Shown piece by piece: positions 30,265 to 38,871 of a stretch of 64,000 nt of DNA. This stretch comes from Gemmatimonas sp. (lineage in GTDB: Bacteria; Gemmatimonadota; Gemmatimonadetes; Gemmatimonadales; Gemmatimonadaceae), in NCBI GenBank assembly GCA_025361705.1, contig JANYJW010000033.1:1-64000 (forward strand). Direction: 5' to 3'. The notes beneath the pieces are model-generated. The model had not been told where the DNA came from. It ran no database searches and was given only the letters and a program-made list of their open reading frames with translations. Both the position numbers and the translations under genes were made by a program. Position 1 is the first letter of the stretch. Every line of letters starts with the position of its first letter.

Positions 30265-31958
30265 CACCGGACGAGCTGCTGCGGGCCGCGCTCGTCCGCG
30301 CCGCGATTGCCATCGGGGCGCCCGACGGCATCACGCCGGTGCTCGAGCGCCCGCGTGATCCGGCGCACGGCGACTGGGCCACCAACCTGGCCATGACGCT
30401 CGCCAAGCCGCTCGGCAAGAAGCCGCGCGACATCGCCGAGTCGCTCGTGGCCACGCTCGACCTCGCCGCGGCCGGCGTGTCGGCCACCGAGATTGCCGGC
30501 CCGGGCTTCATCAACTTCCGCTTGGATGCCGGCGCGCTCGCGCGTCCCATCGCCGACATCATCGCCCTTGGTGCGGCCTACGGACGCAGCACCGTGGGGC
30601 AGGGCACACTGGTGAACGTCGAGTTCGTCTCGGCCAATCCCACGGGGCCGCTGCACGTGGGCCACGGGCGGCAAGCTGCACTGGGCGATGCCATCAGCGC
30701 GCTGCTCTCGGGCGCGGGGTACGCGGTCGCGCGGGAGTTCTACTACAACGACGCGGGCGTGCAGATTGAGAACCTCGCCAAGTCGCTGTGGGTGCGCGTG
30801 GCCCAGCGCGCGGGCGTCGAGGCGGCCATCCCCGACGGCGGCTACAACGGCGATTACATCACGGAAATCGCCGACCGGTATGTCGCTGACCACGGGACGC
30901 CCCAGCGCGCCGTACTGACGGACGGCGCCGTGGCCATCGCCACCGGCACGCGCCCCGACGATGCCACGCTCTTCGATGCCATGCGCGCCTATGCCGTTGC
31001 CGCGCTGCGCGTGGAGCAGGATCTCGACCTCAAGGCGTTCGGCGTGCAATTCGACGTCTACTACCTGGAGTCGTCGCTCTACACGGACGGCAAGGTGCAG
31101 GAGACCGTCGACCTGCTGGTCAAGGGCGGCCACACGTTCGAGCAGGACGGTGCGCTCTGGCTGCGCACCACCGATTTCGGGGACGACAAGGATCGCGTGA
31201 TGCGCAAGCGCGACGGCACCTATACGTACTTCGTGCCCGACGTGGCGTATCACGTGACCAAGTGGCAGCGCGGCTTTACGCGCGCCATCAACGTGCAGGG
31301 GTCGGACCATCACGGCACCGTGGTGCGCGTGCGTGCCGGGCTGCAGGCGCTCGAGGTCGGCGTGCCGCAGGGGTATCCCGCCTACGTGCTGCACCAGATG
31401 GTCACTGTGATGCGCGGCGGCGAGGAAGTGAAGATCTCCAAGCGCGCCGGCAGCTACGTGACCGTGCGCGACCTCATTGACGAAGTCGGGCGCGATGCGG
31501 TGCGCTACTTCTTCCTCATGCGCAAGGGCGACAGCCAATTGGTGTTCGACGTCGACCTCGCGCGGTCGCAGTCCGAAGAGAATCCGGTCTATTACATCCA
31601 GATGGCGCACGCGCGGCTCAGCGGCATCTTCCGCGTGGGGGAAATCGATCCGGCGACGATCACGGCGGACGGCGTGCAGTGGGAGTGTCTGGTGGAGGAC
31701 GCCGAGCGCGAGCTGGTGAGTGCGCTGCTCGACTACCCGCGCCTGGTGGCGGGAGCCGCCGAGGCGCTGGAGCCGCATCGCGTGGCCGCATGGCTCCTCG
31801 AGACGGCGCGGCTGGTGCACCTGTGGTACCACAAGCATCACGTGCTCGGCGAACCCGAACACATCCTGCGTGCGAGGCTCGCGCTGGCCAAGGCCGCCCG
31901 GCAGGTGTTGGCCAACGGCCTCGGCCTGCTCGGCATTTCCGCTCCCGAGCGGATGTAG
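30261..31958 (+). CDS. argS: Arginyl-tRNA synthetase
   Basis: Class I synthetase (565 aa) charging tRNA-Arg. N-terminal Add-1 domain (about 1-110), then the HIGH motif as NPTGPLHVGHGRQAALGD (about residue 125), the KMSKS-equivalent VKISKRAGSYVTV (about 390), and the C-terminal all-helical DALR anticodon domain ending in ANGLGLLGISAPERM. The start ATG overlaps the FmdB stop. It is separated from the next gene by 80 bases containing a heptameric repeat, so a new promoter there is possible. Confidence 0.96.
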   Translation: MTPDELLRAALVRAAIAIGAPDGITPVLERPRDPAHGDWATNLAMTLAKPLGKKPRDIAESLVATLDLAAAGVSATEIAGPGFINFRLDAGALARPIADIIALGAAYGRSTVGQGTLVNVEFVSANPTGPLHVGHGRQAALGDAISALLSGAGYAVAREFYYNDAGVQIENLAKSLWVRVAQRAGVEAAIPDGGYNGDYITEIADRYVADHGTPQRAVLTDGAVAIATGTRPDDATLFDAMRAYAVAALRVEQDLDLKAFGVQFDVYYLESSLYTDGKVQETVDLLVKGGHTFEQDGALWLRTTDFGDDKDRVMRKRDGTYTYFVPDVAYHVTKWQRGFTRAINVQGSDHHGTVVRVRAGLQALEVGVPQGYPAYVLHQMVTVMRGGEEVKISKRAGSYVTVRDLIDEVGRDAVRYFFLMRKGDSQLVFDVDLARSQSEENPVYYIQMAHARLSGIFRVGEIDPATITADGVQWECLVEDAERELVSALLDYPRLVAGAAEALEPHRVAAWLLETARLVHLWYHKHHVLGEPEHILRARLALAKAARQVLANGLGLLGISAPERM

Positions 31959-31969
31959 AAGTGCACGTG

Positions 31970-32004
31970 GTCAGTGAACGAACGGCGTAACGCGTACTGC
32001 GGAC
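31970..32004 (-). repeat. Heptameric repeat between argS and the PfkB kinase
   Basis: Minus strand reads GTCCGCA/GTACGCG/TTACGCC/GTTCGTT/CACTGAC, five 7-base units, matching the RTACGCC variant found at 9891-9920. Confidence 0.6.
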
Positions 32005-32038
32005 CGCCCACAGCTTCCTTTCAATCACTCATCAGAAC

Positions 32039-32956
32039 ATGTCCCTTCTCGTCGTCGGTTCCGTCGCGCTCGACTCGGTCGAAACTCCGTTCGGCAAGGC
32101 CGACGAAGTCCTCGGCGGTTCGGCCACCTACTTCTCGGCCTCGGCGAGCCACCAGGGCCCGGTGCAGCTCGTTGGGGTCGTTGGCAGCGACTATCCCGTG
32201 GAGCGCCTCGAGGCGCTGCGCGAGCGCGGTATCGATTTGGCGGGTGTCGAGCACATGGAGGGCGAGTCGTTCCGCTGGCGTGGGCGTTACCGCCATGACC
32301 TCAACTCGGCCGAAACGCTCGAGACGCGCCTGGGCGTCTTCTCGCACTTCCGGCCCAAGCTCCCCGAGCAGTTCAAGTCGGCGCAGTACGTCTTTCTCGC
32401 CAACATCGACCCGCGGCTGCAGCTGCAGGTCCTCGAGCAGGTGGCGAAGCCCAAGTTTGTCGCCTGCGACACCATGAACTTCTGGATCGAGTCGCGGCGC
32501 GGCGACCTCATCGAGCTGCTGAAGCACGTTGACCTCATCACGCTCAATGACGGCGAGGCACGCCAGCTCACCGAACAGGCCAACCTGGTGCAGGCGGCGC
32601 GGTGGATTCTCGCCCGCGGCCCCAAGACGGTGCTCATCAAGAAGGGCGAACACGGCGCGTTCATGTTCACTGCGGACTCCATCTTCTACGCGCCAGCCTA
32701 TCCGCTCGAGGCAGTCTTCGATCCCACGGGCGCAGGCGATTCATTCGCCGGCGGTTTCATGGGCCACCTGGCGCGCACCAATGACCTCAGCGAGGCCAAC
32801 CTGCGCCGCGCGGTCATCATCGGCTCGGCCATGGGCTCATTCGTCGTCGAAGCGTTCTCCATCACGCGGCTCTTGTCGGTGACCCGTGCAGACATCGACC
32901 GGCGCGTCGCCGAGTTCCATCGGCTCGTGTCGTTCGACCAGGGCATGGCCCCGTGA
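32039..32956 (+). CDS. PfkB-family carbohydrate/nucleoside kinase
   Basis: 305-residue ribokinase-fold enzyme transferring phosphate from ATP to a sugar or nucleoside. N-terminal LLVVGSVALDSVETPFG with the GGSATYFSAS substrate loop, and C-terminal signature DPTGAGDSFAGGF with catalytic base Asp234. The substrate cannot be told from sequence; coupling to purM (GTGA overlap) makes a nucleoside or ribose kinase attractive but unproven. ATG 32039 has a usable spacing but no strong Shine-Dalgarno. Confidence 0.85.
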   Translation: MSLLVVGSVALDSVETPFGKADEVLGGSATYFSASASHQGPVQLVGVVGSDYPVERLEALRERGIDLAGVEHMEGESFRWRGRYRHDLNSAETLETRLGVFSHFRPKLPEQFKSAQYVFLANIDPRLQLQVLEQVAKPKFVACDTMNFWIESRRGDLIELLKHVDLITLNDGEARQLTEQANLVQAARWILARGPKTVLIKKGEHGAFMFTADSIFYAPAYPLEAVFDPTGAGDSFAGGFMGHLARTNDLSEANLRRAVIIGSAMGSFVVEAFSITRLLSVTRADIDRRVAEFHRLVSFDQGMAP

Positions 32957-33990
32957 GTGATGCGGGCATGACCTACGCCGGCGCCGGCGTCGACATCGAC
33001 GCTGCGGAGTCGTCGAAGCACCGCATCAAGGCGCTGGTCGAAAGCACGTTCACGGCGGGCGCGCGCGGCGCGTTCGGCGGCTTCGGCGGCATGTTCCGGG
33101 TGCCCACGGGCGCCAGGGCGCCGCTGCTGGTGTCGAGCGCCGATGGCGTGGGGACCAAGATCAAGCTCGCCATCGAGGCAAGCCGTCACGACACCATCGG
33201 CCACTGCCTCGTGAATCATTGCGTCAATGACATTCTGGTGCAGGGCGCCGAGCCACTCTTCTTTCTCGACTACGTGGCGTTTGGCCGGCTGATTCCCGAG
33301 GTGGTGGAGCAGGTGGTGGCGGGTGTCGCGGCGGGGTGCCGCGAAAACGGCTGCTCGCTGGTGGGCGGCGAGACGGCGGAGATGCCCGGGCTGTACACGC
33401 CGCCCGACTACGACCTTGCCGGCTTCATCGTCGGCTGGGTGGAAGAGGACGAGGTCATCACGCGCGACCGCGTGCGCCAGGGCGACGTGCTGGTGGCGCT
33501 CGCGTCGAGTGGGCTGCACACCAACGGCTACTCATTGGCGCGCCGCATCGTGACTGAACGACTGACGCTCGCGCCCGACGACCTCTTCCCAGGCGATACC
33601 CGCTCGGCGGCCGACGTGCTGCTCGCGGTGCACCGGTCGTACCTCAAGGCACTGGCCCCGGTCCGTGGCGCAATTCACGCCATGGCGCACATTACAGGAG
33701 GCGGCCTTCCGGGAAATCTCGATCGGTCGCTGCCGCCGACGCTTGATGCCGAGGTCGATCTCCGCTCGTGGGAAGTGCCCAACGTGTTCCGCGTACTGGG
33801 CGAGGCCGGTGGCGTGTCGCGCGACGAGATGTTCCGCGCCTTCAACATGGGCGTGGGGATGGTGGTCATTACGGATGAGCAAGGCGCGAAGGCGGTGCGC
33901 AGCAGCGCGTCCGCCGCTGGCGTGGATCACTGGATGCTCGGGCGCGTGATTCCGGGATCCGGACGGGTCATCCTCAACGGAGGCAAGTGA
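32953..33990 (+). CDS. purM: Phosphoribosylformylglycinamidine cyclo-ligase (AIR synthetase)
   Basis: Fifth step of purine synthesis: ATP-dependent ring closure of FGAM to AIR. 345 aa with MTYAGAGVDIDAAE start region, SADGVGTKIKLA, VNHCVNDILVQGAEPLFFLDY, the invariant GGETAEMPG loop and HITGGGLPGNLDR. Start GTG 32953 overlaps the PfkB stop. The following barrel-protein gene starts 2 bases after its stop. No other pur genes are adjacent, so this is an isolated purine gene inside a riboflavin/PTS run. Confidence 0.96.
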   Translation: MSDAGMTYAGAGVDIDAAESSKHRIKALVESTFTAGARGAFGGFGGMFRVPTGARAPLLVSSADGVGTKIKLAIEASRHDTIGHCLVNHCVNDILVQGAEPLFFLDYVAFGRLIPEVVEQVVAGVAAGCRENGCSLVGGETAEMPGLYTPPDYDLAGFIVGWVEEDEVITRDRVRQGDVLVALASSGLHTNGYSLARRIVTERLTLAPDDLFPGDTRSAADVLLAVHRSYLKALAPVRGAIHAMAHITGGGLPGNLDRSLPPTLDAEVDLRSWEVPNVFRVLGEAGGVSRDEMFRAFNMGVGMVVITDEQGAKAVRSSASAAGVDHWMLGRVIPGSGRVILNGGK

Positions 33991-33992
33991 CG

Positions 33993-34991
33993 ATGCAGGT
34001 TCGGCATGCGATGATCATGGCGGGTGCGGCGCTGGCGCTGTCGAGCGCCCCTGCGCAGGCACAGTGCGCCGCGGGCTACACCCAGGATGCCTGCCAGAAG
34101 ACCGTGGACCTCTTCAATTTCCTCACGCCGCAGATCTCCACGGCGCTGGCCGGCGGTGCGGCAACCATTGGGCAGGGCGGCGTGCTCGGCGGCTTTCCGC
34201 ATTTCGCGCTGGGGCTGCGCGCCAGCGCCGTGCAGGGCTCTTTTCCCAAGATGCAGAACGTCGGGTTCGCCACAGGCGGTGCGGCGCGCACCAACTACCC
34301 GACAGACAAGCAGTTCGTGCCCATGGCCACCATCGACGGCGCAATCGGCATCTTCGACGGCTTCCCGCTCGGCATCACGAAGGTCGGTGGCATCGACCTG
34401 TTGCTGTCTGCCACGTACATCCCCACCACCCCTGACGGCGGGGACGTGACGGTCACGCTGCCCGGCGGGTCGACCAAGGTCGGCGGTGGTGTGCGCGTTG
34501 GCCTGCTCAAGGAATCCATCCTGATGCCGGGCGTCGGCTTCACATACATCAGTCGCGGCCTGCCGACGATCGCGGTCGCCGGCTCGAGCAACGTGACGAC
34601 GACGGTCGGCTCGGCGCCGGGCACGTTTGCGCTCAACAACCTGTCGCTGAGCACCAAGGGCTGGCGCGTGAGCGCATCCAAGAGCTGGCTGGCGTTTGGC
34701 CTGCAGGCGGGGTTCGGGCGGGACACGTACGACAACTCGGTGGACATGAGAGTCACCGTCAATGCGGCGGCCCCAGTGGGCACGCAGAGCACGACCGCGA
34801 CCGCCAAGAACACGATGACGCGCACCAACATGTACGCGGGCGTGAGCATCGGCTTCATCATCGGCAAGCTCGTGGCCGAAGTAGGGCAGGTGAGCGGCGG
34901 GACGCTGCCGGCCGCGTACAACACGTTCGGGTCCGAGGCCGCCGCGGCGAGCCGCGGCTACTTCTCGGTGGGTCTCCGCACAGGCTACTGA
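33993..34991 (+). CDS. Exported outer-membrane barrel-like protein, unknown function
   Basis: 332-residue protein with signal peptide ending APAQAQ (about 1-24) followed by CAAGYTQDACQ, two Cys likely bridged. The rest is a series of short alternating strands with Gly/Ala turns (FPHFALGLRASAVQGSF, IDLLLSATYIP, GVRVGLLKESILMPGVGFTY) and ends in GYFSVGLRTGY with a C-terminal aromatic residue typical of outer-membrane barrels. No family recognised. ATG 33993 preferred over GTG 33987 because the GGAGG at 33979-33983 is then at a normal distance. Stop overlaps ribD by one base. Confidence 0.65.
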   Translation: MQVRHAMIMAGAALALSSAPAQAQCAAGYTQDACQKTVDLFNFLTPQISTALAGGAATIGQGGVLGGFPHFALGLRASAVQGSFPKMQNVGFATGGAARTNYPTDKQFVPMATIDGAIGIFDGFPLGITKVGGIDLLLSATYIPTTPDGGDVTVTLPGGSTKVGGGVRVGLLKESILMPGVGFTYISRGLPTIAVAGSSNVTTTVGSAPGTFALNNLSLSTKGWRVSASKSWLAFGLQAGFGRDTYDNSVDMRVTVNAAAPVGTQSTTATAKNTMTRTNMYAGVSIGFIIGKLVAEVGQVSGGTLPAAYNTFGSEAAAASRGYFSVGLRTGY

Positions 34992-36094
34992 TGACGGGCA
35001 CTGACGGCGCGTGGAGCACGCGCGAGCGCGCCTGGATGCGGCGCGCGCTCGCGCTGGCAAAGCGCGGATGGGGGCAGACGGCGCCGAACCCGATGGTCGG
35101 CGCCGTCATCGTCCGTGATGGTGAAGTCGTGGGCGCGGGCTTCCACGCGCGGTACGGCGAACCGCACGCCGAGGCGGTGGCGCTGGCGCAGGCGGGCGAC
35201 CGTGCGCGCGGCGCCGATGTCTATTGCACGCTCGAGCCGTGCAATGCGCACGGAAAGCAGCCGCCGTGCAGCGAGGCGCTCATCGCCGCCGGCGTGCGGC
35301 GCGTGGTGGCCGCCATGGCTGATCCCAACCCGGCCATGGCGCACGGCGCAGCGCGGCTGCGCGCGGCGGGCATCGCCGTGGACGTCGGACTGGAAGAAGC
35401 AGCGGCGCGCGAACTCAACGCCCCGTTCATCCACTGGGCGGGTGGAGCGCCGCGACCGTGGATCACCCTCAAGCTCGCCATGTCGGCTGATGGCGCCATC
35501 GCGGCCGCCGACCGCGAGCGCGGCTGGCTGACCGGCGAGGCCGCCCGCCGCGAGGTGCACCGCCTGCGCGCCGGCGCGGACGCCATTGGCGTGGGCATTG
35601 GCACGGCCCTGGCGGACGATCCGCTGCTGACCGTGCGCGGCGTGCGCAAGCCGCGGGTTGCCCCGTTGCGGGTCGTCTTTGATCGCCAGGCGCGCCTGCC
35701 CACGTTCAGCCAACTGGCAAAGACGGCCAAGCGGGTGCCCACAGTGCTCGTCACCGACGATCCCGAAGCGCCGGCCATGACCGCCCTGCACCGAAAGGGC
35801 ATTGGCGCCATCTGCGCGCGCACCCTGCCAGCCGCGCTGGCGGCCCTGCATGCGCGCGGTGTCCATCACCTGCTCGTGGAGGGAGGTGCCGAGCTCGCGG
35901 GTGCCTTGTTGGGGGCCAATCTGGTCGACCGACTGGTTATCTTTCAGGCACCGGTCCTGCTTGGAGCCGGCGCCCTGGGCGCCTTCTCGGCGGTGCCGGC
36001 CGCGGACACCGGGGCCTTGCCGCGCTGGCGGGTCGTTGAGCGCCGCGAGTTCGACGATGACCTGATGACTGTGCTGGCTCCTCCCGTTGGTTGA
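34991..36094 (+). CDS. ribD: Bifunctional diaminohydroxyphosphoribosylaminopyrimidine deaminase / 5-amino-6-(5-phosphoribosylamino)uracil reductase
   Basis: Steps two and three of riboflavin synthesis in one chain (367 aa). Deaminase domain (about 1-145): TAPNPMVGAVIV, zinc site HAEA and CTLEPCNAHGKQPPC; the usual SHHGRTPPC sequence is replaced by NAHGKQPPC but both Cys ligands remain. Reductase domain (about 150-367): ITLKLAMSADGAIA, GIGTALADDPLLTVR, and LLVEGGAELAGALL. The gene begins on the last base of the preceding stop. A 52-base gap separates it from ribE. No FMN riboswitch precedes it. Confidence 0.95.
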   Translation: MTGTDGAWSTRERAWMRRALALAKRGWGQTAPNPMVGAVIVRDGEVVGAGFHARYGEPHAEAVALAQAGDRARGADVYCTLEPCNAHGKQPPCSEALIAAGVRRVVAAMADPNPAMAHGAARLRAAGIAVDVGLEEAAARELNAPFIHWAGGAPRPWITLKLAMSADGAIAAADRERGWLTGEAARREVHRLRAGADAIGVGIGTALADDPLLTVRGVRKPRVAPLRVVFDRQARLPTFSQLAKTAKRVPTVLVTDDPEAPAMTALHRKGIGAICARTLPAALAALHARGVHHLLVEGGAELAGALLGANLVDRLVIFQAPVLLGAGALGAFSAVPAADTGALPRWRVVERREFDDDLMTVLAPPVG

Positions 36095-36146
36095 CCCACG
36101 CCGCGAGCGCTCTACGCGGTCCACGCTGTTTATTCCCTGATTCTCC

Positions 36147-36764
36147 ATGTTCACCGGCATCATCAGCGACGTCGCCACCATCGTCCGGGTCGCCAGCACC
36201 GCGGCGGGGCGTGAGTTCGTGGTGGGCACGGTGTTCGACGGAATGACCGACGGCGAGAGCATCGCGTGCGACGGCGTCTGCCTGACGGTACGCGAGGCCA
36301 GTGCGGGCACATTTACCGTAGCCGCTGTGGTGACGACGCTCGAACGCACCACGCTCGGCAGCTGGCACGAGGGCCGCCGCGTGAACACCGAGCGCGCGAT
36401 GGCCCTCGGCGATCGGCTGGGCGGACATCTTGTGGCGGGGCACGTCGACTGCGTGGCCGAGGTGACGCGCGTTGCCATGCATGGCGACGCACTGCTCATC
36501 GACCTCGCGCTGGCCCCCGAGTGGATGCCGCTGATGGTTCCCCACGGCTCCATTGCGGTGAATGGCGTGAGCCTCACCGTGAACGAGCGGTTGGACGCGG
36601 GCGTCCAGATTTCCCTGATCGAGTACACACTGCGGCACACGGCGCTGGGCGACCTGCGCGCGGGCGACCGCTGCAACATCGAAGCCGACCTGGTGGGCAA
36701 GTTCGTGCAGCAACTCGCTGCGCCGCATCTGCCATCTGCCGTCTCCCATCTGCCATCAGCGTAA
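36147..36764 (+). CDS. ribE: Riboflavin synthase alpha chain
   Basis: Dismutates two 6,7-dimethyl-8-ribityllumazine molecules to riboflavin. 205 aa with two internal beta-barrel repeats: MFTGIISDVATIV and GESIACDGVCLTV in the first, LGGHLVAGHVDCVAEV and GSIAVNGVSLTVNE in the second. The last dozen residues, HLPSAVSHLPSA, do not belong to the family; they are translated from heptameric repeats (36727-36760) that run to the stop. The stop abuts the ribBA ATG with no gap, so ribBA has no separate Shine-Dalgarno and relies on coupling. Confidence 0.94.
   Translation: MFTGIISDVATIVRVASTAAGREFVVGTVFDGMTDGESIACDGVCLTVREASAGTFTVAAVVTTLERTTLGSWHEGRRVNTERAMALGDRLGGHLVAGHVDCVAEVTRVAMHGDALLIDLALAPEWMPLMVPHGSIAVNGVSLTVNERLDAGVQISLIEYTLRHTALGDLRAGDRCNIEADLVGKFVQQLAAPHLPSAVSHLPSA
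36727..36760 (+). repeat. Heptameric repeat forming the ribE 3' end
   Basis: Units ATCTGCC/ATCTGCC/GTCTCCC/ATCTGCC/ATC, among the least degenerate copies of the family in the window. Translated as the foreign-looking RibE C-terminus and placed directly before ribBA, where a ribosome binding site would be expected. Confidence 0.85.
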
Positions 36765-37967
36765 ATGCCATTCGCGACCGTCGAGCAGGCCATAGCCGAT
36801 CTCCGCGCCGGCAAGTTCATAGTCGTTGCCGATGACGAGGACCGCGAGAACGAGGGTGACCTCATTCTCGCGGCCGAATTTGTCACGCCCGAAAAAGTCA
36901 ACTTCCTCATGCAGGCCAAGGGGATGATCTGTGTCGCGCTGAGTCCCGCGCGCGTGGCGCAGCTCAACCTGCCGATGATGGGGCACGAGAATTCCGACGC
37001 GCTCCGGACGGCGTACACCGTCACCATCGATGCCGTGCGCCGCTACGGAGTCACCACGGGCATCAGCGCGGCCGACCAGGCGGCAACCATCCGGCAGTGC
37101 GCGACGGCCGAGGCCGTGCCCTCGGACTTCCGGCGGCCCGGGCACGTGCATCCGCTGCGCGCCCGCGAGGGCGGCGTGCTGGAGCGCACGGGACACACCG
37201 AAACGGCCGTCGACCTCATGCGCCTGGCGGAACTGCAGCCGGCGGGCGTCATCTGCGAAATCCTGACCGACGACGGGTCCACGGCGAAGCGTCCGCAGCT
37301 CGACGCGTTCTGCCGCCAGCACGGGTTGTCCTTCATCACAGTGGCGCAGGTGGTGGCCCACCGACTGCGCAACGAGCGCCTGGTGCACCGCGTGGCCGAG
37401 GCGCGCCTCCCCACCGAGTTCGGCGAGTTCACGGTGATCGGCTATCGCAACGATGTCGATGAGCGCGAGCACGTGGCGCTGGTGATGGGCCAACTGGAGG
37501 GCGCCGACGAGGTGCTGGTGCGCATGCATTCCAAGTGCCTCACCGGCGACACGTTCCATTCGCTGCGCTGCGATTGCCGCTGGCAGCTGCATGAGGCCAT
37601 GCGACTCATTGGCGCGGCGGGGCGCGGCGTGATCGTCTATCTCGATCAGGAAGGGCGGGGCATTGGCCTGCTCAACAAGCTCAAAGCCTATGAGCTGCAG
37701 GATCGCGGTGCGGACACGGTGGAGGCCAACGAGCGCCTCGGCTTCGCGCCTGACCTGCGGAACTACGGTATCGGCGCGCAGATCCTGCTCGACCTCGGCC
37801 TCGAGTCCATCCGGCCCATCACCAACAACCCCAAGAAGCTCGTCGGCCTCGAAGGCTACGGGCTGCGGCTGGGTGAGCGCGTGCCGGTCATTTCGCCGAC
37901 GACGAGCGAGAACGCGAATTATCTCGAGACCAAGGTGCGCAAGCTCGGCCACTTGAGGGCGCTCTAA
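36765..37967 (+). CDS. ribBA: 3,4-dihydroxy-2-butanone-4-phosphate synthase / GTP cyclohydrolase II
   Basis: Bifunctional enzyme (400 aa) making both riboflavin precursors. RibB domain (about 1-200): FIVVADDEDRENEGDLILAAE, GMICVALSP, HTETAVDLMRLA and ICEILTDDG. RibA domain (about 205-400): zinc cysteines in HSKCLTGDTFHSLRCDC, catalytic DQEGRGIGLLNKL, and LGFAPDLRNYGIGAQIL. Both halves keep their catalytic residues. Starts at ATG 36765 immediately after the ribE stop and ends one base into ribH. Confidence 0.96.
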   Translation: MPFATVEQAIADLRAGKFIVVADDEDRENEGDLILAAEFVTPEKVNFLMQAKGMICVALSPARVAQLNLPMMGHENSDALRTAYTVTIDAVRRYGVTTGISAADQAATIRQCATAEAVPSDFRRPGHVHPLRAREGGVLERTGHTETAVDLMRLAELQPAGVICEILTDDGSTAKRPQLDAFCRQHGLSFITVAQVVAHRLRNERLVHRVAEARLPTEFGEFTVIGYRNDVDEREHVALVMGQLEGADEVLVRMHSKCLTGDTFHSLRCDCRWQLHEAMRLIGAAGRGVIVYLDQEGRGIGLLNKLKAYELQDRGADTVEANERLGFAPDLRNYGIGAQILLDLGLESIRPITNNPKKLVGLEGYGLRLGERVPVISPTTSENANYLETKVRKLGHLRAL

Positions 37968-38458
37968 TGGCCGAGTTCGAAGGGACGCCCACCGGCATCG
38001 GCCGCCGCTTCGTGGTGGTCGGGGCCCGGTTCAACGACGTGGTCACCCAGTCGCTGATGGACGGGGCGCTCGACTGCCTCGTGCGCCATGGGACGCGCGC
38101 CGACGACATCGACGTGGTGTGGGTGCCCGGCGCGTGGGAGCTGCCCTCGGCGGTCGCGCGCGTGCTGATGAGCGAACGCTACGCTGCGGTCGTGGTGGTG
38201 GGCGCCGTGATTCGCGGCGAGACGCCGCATTTTGATTTCGTGGCCGGCGAAGCATCGCGCGGGCTGTCGCTGCTGCAAGGCGAGTACGGCGTGCCCATCG
38301 GCTTCGGCCTGCTCACCACCGACACGCTCGAGCAGGCGACGGCACGCGCTGGTGGCGATCACGGCAACAAGGGATGGGACGCCGCGCTCGCGGCGATGCA
38401 GATGGCCGACCTGTTCGGCGTGCTCGACGCCAGCGAAAGCCACGAGGACGACGCCTGA
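37967..38458 (+). CDS. ribH: 6,7-dimethyl-8-ribityllumazine synthase
   Basis: Condenses the two RibBA/RibD products to the lumazine precursor of riboflavin; forms icosahedral or pentameric shells in other bacteria. 163 aa: FVVVGARFNDVVTQSL, VWVPGAWELPSAV, VVGAVIRGETPHFDFV, PIGFGLLTTDTLEQA and ARAGGDHGNKGWDAA. One-base overlaps with both neighbours (ribBA and nusB). Confidence 0.96.
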   Translation: MAEFEGTPTGIGRRFVVVGARFNDVVTQSLMDGALDCLVRHGTRADDIDVVWVPGAWELPSAVARVLMSERYAAVVVVGAVIRGETPHFDFVAGEASRGLSLLQGEYGVPIGFGLLTTDTLEQATARAGGDHGNKGWDAALAAMQMADLFGVLDASESHEDDA

Positions 38459-38871
38459 TGGCCCGACTCGAAACCCGCGGTCGTGCCCGCGCCCTGCAGG
38501 CCCTCTATGCGTGGGACATGCGCGACGGGCAGGCGCTCGACCGCATTGCCGCACTGCTCTGGGACGACCTGCTGGTCGCGCCCGAGGAGCGCAGCTTTGC
38601 CGACGCGCTGCTGCGCATCGTGCAGGCGCAGGGCACCGCGCTCGACGCCGAGCTCACGGAGGTGACCACGAACTGGCGCATCGAGCGCCTCGGCGCCATC
38701 GAGCGCTGCGTCCTGCGTCTCGGCGCCGCCGAACTGGTGCAGGGGAGCACGCCGCCGCGCGTCATCATCCAGGAAGCGGTGCGCCTGGCCGAGCGCTTTG
38801 GGAGCGCGCCAAGTGCGCGTTTCGTGAATGGCGTGCTCGATGCGCTCGCCCGCCGGATGGGACAGCTCTAG
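38458..38871 (+). CDS. nusB: Transcription antitermination factor NusB
   Basis: RNA-binding helical protein (137 aa) that joins NusE/S10 in antitermination of rRNA operons. Opening RGRARALQALYAWDM, central NWRIERLGAIERCVLRLGAAEL and PPRVIIQEAVRLAERFG are diagnostic. ribH-nusB adjacency is a widespread arrangement in bacteria. Start ATG 38458 on the last base of the ribH stop; stop TAG shares a base with the next GTG start. Confidence 0.95.
   Translation: MARLETRGRARALQALYAWDMRDGQALDRIAALLWDDLLVAPEERSFADALLRIVQAQGTALDAELTEVTTNWRIERLGAIERCVLRLGAAELVQGSTPPRVIIQEAVRLAERFGSAPSARFVNGVLDALARRMGQL

Noticed and set aside
36095-36146. FMN riboswitch controlling the riboflavin genes
   Set aside because: The only gaps around ribD-ribE-ribBA-ribH are 0-52 bases, too short, and none of the conserved RFN boxes is seen.
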